Shown here in pieces: positions 4,821-7,769 of a DNA stretch of 7,769 bases. Where the stretch lies: assembly GCA_903888815.1 (NCBI GenBank), contig CAISVC010000042.1, forward strand, positions 1 through 7,769, written 5' to 3'. The position numbers were made by a program, and so were the translations under genes. The notes below the pieces were generated by a model. That model did no database searches. It was not told where the DNA came from and was given only the letters and a program-made list of their open reading frames with translations. This stretch comes from an uncultured Fibrobacterota bacterium. Its GTDB lineage: Bacteria > Fibrobacterota > Chitinivibrionia > Chitinivibrionales > Chitinispirillaceae. Position 1 is the stretch's first letter; each line of letters starts with the position of its first letter.

Positions 4821-7769
4821 ATGATGAGATGTTTCATCCTTAGCATTCTTTGTGCGTTCCTCTTTTTTTCTCCCGTCTTCGGCTTCGGCCAGAACAAAGT
4901 GCAATATACCGATTTTTCCTGGCACTATTTTCCGGCAGCGCATTTTACGCTGTACTTCCATCAGGGTCAGGGAGACCTGCCGGACCTGTCCTACAGGATG
5001 ATCGAGGATATCTACCGGACACTCAGCCGGCGTTTCATGTTCGCCCATAAAGATCCGGTCCCGGTCATCGTATATGGCGACCCTAATTTTTTCAATCAGA
5101 CCAATGTGATCACCGAACTCCTGCCCGAGGAAGTCGGGGGCTTTACCGAAATATTCAAGAGCCGGGTCGTGGTTCCCTTTGCCGGTTCCTACGACGAGTT
5201 CAACCATGTGGTCCACCATGAAATGGTGCATGCATTTGTCTATGGCATCCTCTACGATCAGCTGGGCTCGAGCCTTCTTACGGGGAGCATGTTCCAGATG
5301 CCGCTCTGGTTCATGGAAGGGCTTGCCGAATACCTTTCATCCGGCTGGAATATCGAATCAGACATGTTCCTCATGGACTACACGATCAACGCTGAGGTGC
5401 CCCTTCCCGGCCCTGCGCTTGACGGATACATGGCCTATAAAGGCGGACAGTCGTTTCTCCTGTTTCTCGCATCGAGCAGGGGTGATTCGGCCTTCACGAG
5501 GTTCCTGCGCGAATTCAAAACATCAAAGTCGCTTGATAATGCACTGAAGACCGTATATAAAAAAAAAGCGGAAACGCTCGGCAAAGAATGGCTGCAGGAA
5601 CTCAAGCGCCTGTACTGGCCTGAAATCGGGCGTCGGATCAATCCGGAAAAAACCGCGGCAGCAATCACTTCCCACCTCGATTCGAGAAGTTTTTTCAATC
5701 TCCGTCCCCGGATATCACCCGACGGGAAACGGGTGGCTTTCTTCAGCGACCGCCGCGACTTTACACGGATCCTGATCACGGATTGCAAAGGCAAAATAGA
5801 GCAGGAGATCAGCCAGAGCGGTTACGGCGGCTTTTTCGAGTCCTTCCATCCGTTCCGCTCCGGCATGTGCTGGTCACCGGACGGCAGCGAACTCGCCTTT
5901 GTGACCAAAGACGAAGGTCATGACCAGATCCGCATTGTGGATGTCATGAAACGGAAGCTTGTGAAAACCATCTCCACGCACCTTTCAAGCATTGCCGGTC
6001 CGGACTGGTCGCATGACGGCGCCATGATCACCTTCGCCGGCGTCGACAGCGGCAGAAGCGATCTTTTTCTTTACAACATGAAAACCGGTAATTTACGGCG
6101 CCTGACGGAAAGCACCGCCTTCAAGGCCGATCCCCGCTTTTCATCCGGCGACAGCGTCATCATCTACTCCCTGCAGGATACCTGTCTGCGGGTCGACGAT
6201 CCGCCGATGACCGCCTGGGGCAGTTCATCCACCAACCTGGCGCTTTTAGACCTGAAAACCGGCAACAGCCGCGTGCTGGCCCGGACACCGTGGAATGAAA
6301 AACAACCATGTCTTTCGCCCCTCGGCAACCGGGTGCTGTTTGTGTCCGACCGGAACGGCATTGACAATCTATACATCGCCCCGGTGGACAGTATTGAAAA
6401 AGGGCGGCCGATAACCGATTTCATCGGCGGATGTTCCGGCCCCGACTGGGCCTCGGACGGCTCATCGGTCGTTTTTACCCTGTTCCAGAAACAGGGATGG
6501 GATGTGTGGCGAATGGAAAAACCGCTTGAAAAATATGTGGCGGATTCTCTTCAAAAAACCAAGTGGGTGGAGGCGATGCTTGATACCTCACGTCATTATT
6601 TCTCCCCGGCGAAGATCGACACTGCGCGTACCGTGAAAAAATCGGCAGAGGAGAAAAAATCAGCGGTTCGGGATACGCTGCGCACCGCCATCTCAAAAGT
6701 TTCCGCGGCAGATACGATAAAAAAGAACGATACCGCGTCAGTTGCATCATTGCCGGTAAATCCGAAGCGCGATACGCTCACTGCCATAGCCTCTTCGGTC
6801 ATTTCCCTCGATACAGCATCATCAAAAAAAACAACCGAAAAAGCGGCCAGCATTCCTCCGGCCCAGCCGTATCGCCTCAAATTTTCTCCGGATCTTGTAA
6901 CCGTCGGACTCGGCATGTCGAGTTTTTACGGGTACGCAGGTCAATGGCTCCTCAGCCTGAGCGATATCATGGGCGACCACCGGATAACGCTTGCGGGCGA
7001 TGTGCAGAACGATTTTGAATCGACCATGCACTTTTTCGGGTCATACACGTATCTGAAAAAACGGATAAATTTCGGCGGCGGCGCCTATTATTTCAAAGAT
7101 TACACCGGTTATAACGATTCACTTTATTATTACGATGCCGAACTGGGCGGTTTTTTTCTTGCAACATACCCCTTTTCCATGTTTTCCCGTCTCGATTTCC
7201 AGTGTATGGCCCGCAGCATCAACCGCAGGCCGCGGGGAGACTCGGCCGCCGTTGCCCGCAGCGGCGGGAACTACACGGTCAATATCATTCAACCCTCGCT
7301 CTCCTATTCGTTCGACAATATTCTCTGGGGCATGACCGGCCCGCTGAACGGACTGCGGGGAGAAGCGACCGTCGAGCTGCTGCCGCCGTTCTCTTTTATC
7401 AAAGAACCGTTTATCTCCGGTGAAATCGACTTCCGCGATTACCTCCATCTGTGGAAAAGGTTCGTGTGGGCGAACCGGCTTTTTATCGGCGCAAGCCAGT
7501 CGCTCTCGGCCTCGGCATCCCCGCGCCGGTACCTTCTGGGAGGCAGTGAAAACTGGCTCTTCACCTATTCGGACATCAATTACGACCAATACGAAAAAAA
7601 CGTCCGCTATGCCTTTTACTCCGCCATGGTCGTGCCGTTCAGGGGATGGCGCTACTTTGATCTCTCCGGCACCCGCGTCGCCGTGTTCAATACCGAATTC
7701 AGATTTCCCTTTATCAAGGAATTCTCCACAGTATTTCCGCTGCCCCTCGCGATCCGTTATATCAATGGA
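4821..7769 (+). CDS. Zinc metallopeptidase / TolB-like propeller / Omp85-like barrel fusion (partial at 3' end)
   Basis: An open frame of 983 codons runs to the window edge without a stop. Residues 1-21 form a signal peptide (MMRCFILSILCAFLFFSPVFG). Residues about 30-270 match peptidase MA-like gluzincins: HEMVH at 133-137 supplies the HExxH zinc/catalytic motif, and WFMEGLAEY at 163-171 the third ligand (Glu166 most likely). All expected active-site residues are present. Residues about 285-575 hold six PD40/TolB-type blades (RPRISPDGKRVAF at 295, WSPDGSELAF at 351, DWSHDGAMITF near 395, then three more to near 540). Residues 566-683 are a Thr/Ala/Ser/Lys linker. From PYRLKFSPDLV near 683 an Omp85/BamA-like barrel begins, with LLGG near 907, FRGW at 940-943 (equivalent of the family's RG(F/Y) loop motif) and GTRVAVFNTEFRFP from 950; the last strands are outside. 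No POTRA domain is visible. Start 4821 was chosen over in-frame ATGs at 4761, 4803 and 4824 because it gives the cleanest signal peptide and follows a GGGG at seven bases. Divergent from the leftward operon. Substrate unknown. Confidence 0.9.
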   Translation, partial: MMRCFILSILCAFLFFSPVFGFGQNKVQYTDFSWHYFPAAHFTLYFHQGQGDLPDLSYRMIEDIYRTLSRRFMFAHKDPVPVIVYGDPNFFNQTNVITELLPEEVGGFTEIFKSRVVVPFAGSYDEFNHVVHHEMVHAFVYGILYDQLGSSLLTGSMFQMPLWFMEGLAEYLSSGWNIESDMFLMDYTINAEVPLPGPALDGYMAYKGGQSFLLFLASSRGDSAFTRFLREFKTSKSLDNALKTVYKKKAETLGKEWLQELKRLYWPEIGRRINPEKTAAAITSHLDSRSFFNLRPRISPDGKRVAFFSDRRDFTRILITDCKGKIEQEISQSGYGGFFESFHPFRSGMCWSPDGSELAFVTKDEGHDQIRIVDVMKRKLVKTISTHLSSIAGPDWSHDGAMITFAGVDSGRSDLFLYNMKTGNLRRLTESTAFKADPRFSSGDSVIIYSLQDTCLRVDDPPMTAWGSSSTNLALLDLKTGNSRVLARTPWNEKQPCLSPLGNRVLFVSDRNGIDNLYIAPVDSIEKGRPITDFIGGCSGPDWASDGSSVVFTLFQKQGWDVWRMEKPLEKYVADSLQKTKWVEAMLDTSRHYFSPAKIDTARTVKKSAEEKKSAVRDTLRTAISKVSAADTIKKNDTASVASLPVNPKRDTLTAIASSVISLDTASSKKTTEKAASIPPAQPYRLKFSPDLVTVGLGMSSFYGYAGQWLLSLSDIMGDHRITLAGDVQNDFESTMHFFGSYTYLKKRINFGGGAYYFKDYTGYNDSLYYYDAELGGFFLATYPFSMFSRLDFQCMARSINRRPRGDSAAVARSGGNYTVNIIQPSLSYSFDNILWGMTGPLNGLRGEATVELLPPFSFIKEPFISGEIDFRDYLHLWKRFVWANRLFIGASQSLSASASPRRYLLGGSENWLFTYSDINYDQYEKNVRYAFYSAMVVPFRGWRYFDLSGTRVAVFNTEFRFPFIKEFSTVFPLPLAIRYING

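Noticed and set aside
4722..5231. 169-codon minus-strand open frame in the divergent gap and the start of the peptidase gene
   Set aside because: It covers the HExxH region of the plus-strand gene in antisense and ends in the AT-rich gap; no recognisable product.
7119..7589. 156-codon minus-strand open frame within the Omp85-like barrel region
   Set aside because: Antisense to a continuous coding frame with family motifs; composition is typical of a shadow frame.

Overview
The window looks like a piece of chromosome from a diderm (Gram-negative-type) bacterium. All four genes encode exported or outer-membrane-associated proteins. An OmpA-like peptidoglycan-binding domain, a PorV-like barrel and an Omp85-like barrel together imply an outer membrane. 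The architecture (calcium-binding thrombospondin type 3 repeats before OmpA, a barrel fused to TPRs, a TolB-type propeller fused to an Omp85-type barrel) is reminiscent of the Fibrobacterota/FCB group and related candidate phyla. This placement is an impression from domain content and has not been tested. No tRNA, rRNA, CRISPR array, insertion sequence or phage gene was seen.

Layout: two divergent transcription units flank an AT-rich intergenic region (4423-4820). Leftward from it run three closely spaced genes with gaps of 24 and 32 nt, almost certainly one operon. They are (i) a secreted right-handed beta-helix / thrombospondin type 3 / OmpA protein (2920-4422); (ii) a large outer-membrane barrel fused to a TPR domain and a Lys/Glu-rich coiled-coil tail (421-2895); and (iii) an exported coiled-coil/TPR protein that leaves the window on the left (1-388). 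A good sigma70-like promoter (TTGACT, 18 bp, TATTAT) on the minus strand at 4510-4539 fits as the operon promoter, with an inverted repeat in the presumed leader. Rightward runs one very large gene (4821 to beyond 7769). It encodes a signal peptide, a gluzincin-type zinc metallopeptidase domain (HEMVH ... WFMEGLAEY), a six-bladed TolB/PD40 propeller, a low-complexity linker and an Omp85-like barrel that is cut by the window edge.

How they might work together (inference): the OmpA domain would tie the beta-helix protein to peptidoglycan, the barrel-TPR protein would provide an outer-membrane base with a periplasmic scaffold, and the small coiled-coil/TPR protein would dock onto it through charged coiled coils. 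The divergent peptidase-propeller-barrel protein may act in the same envelope process, for example surface protein maturation or export, but only adjacency supports that. The most noteworthy items are the three unusual domain fusions and their grouping as a possible undescribed cell-envelope assembly.
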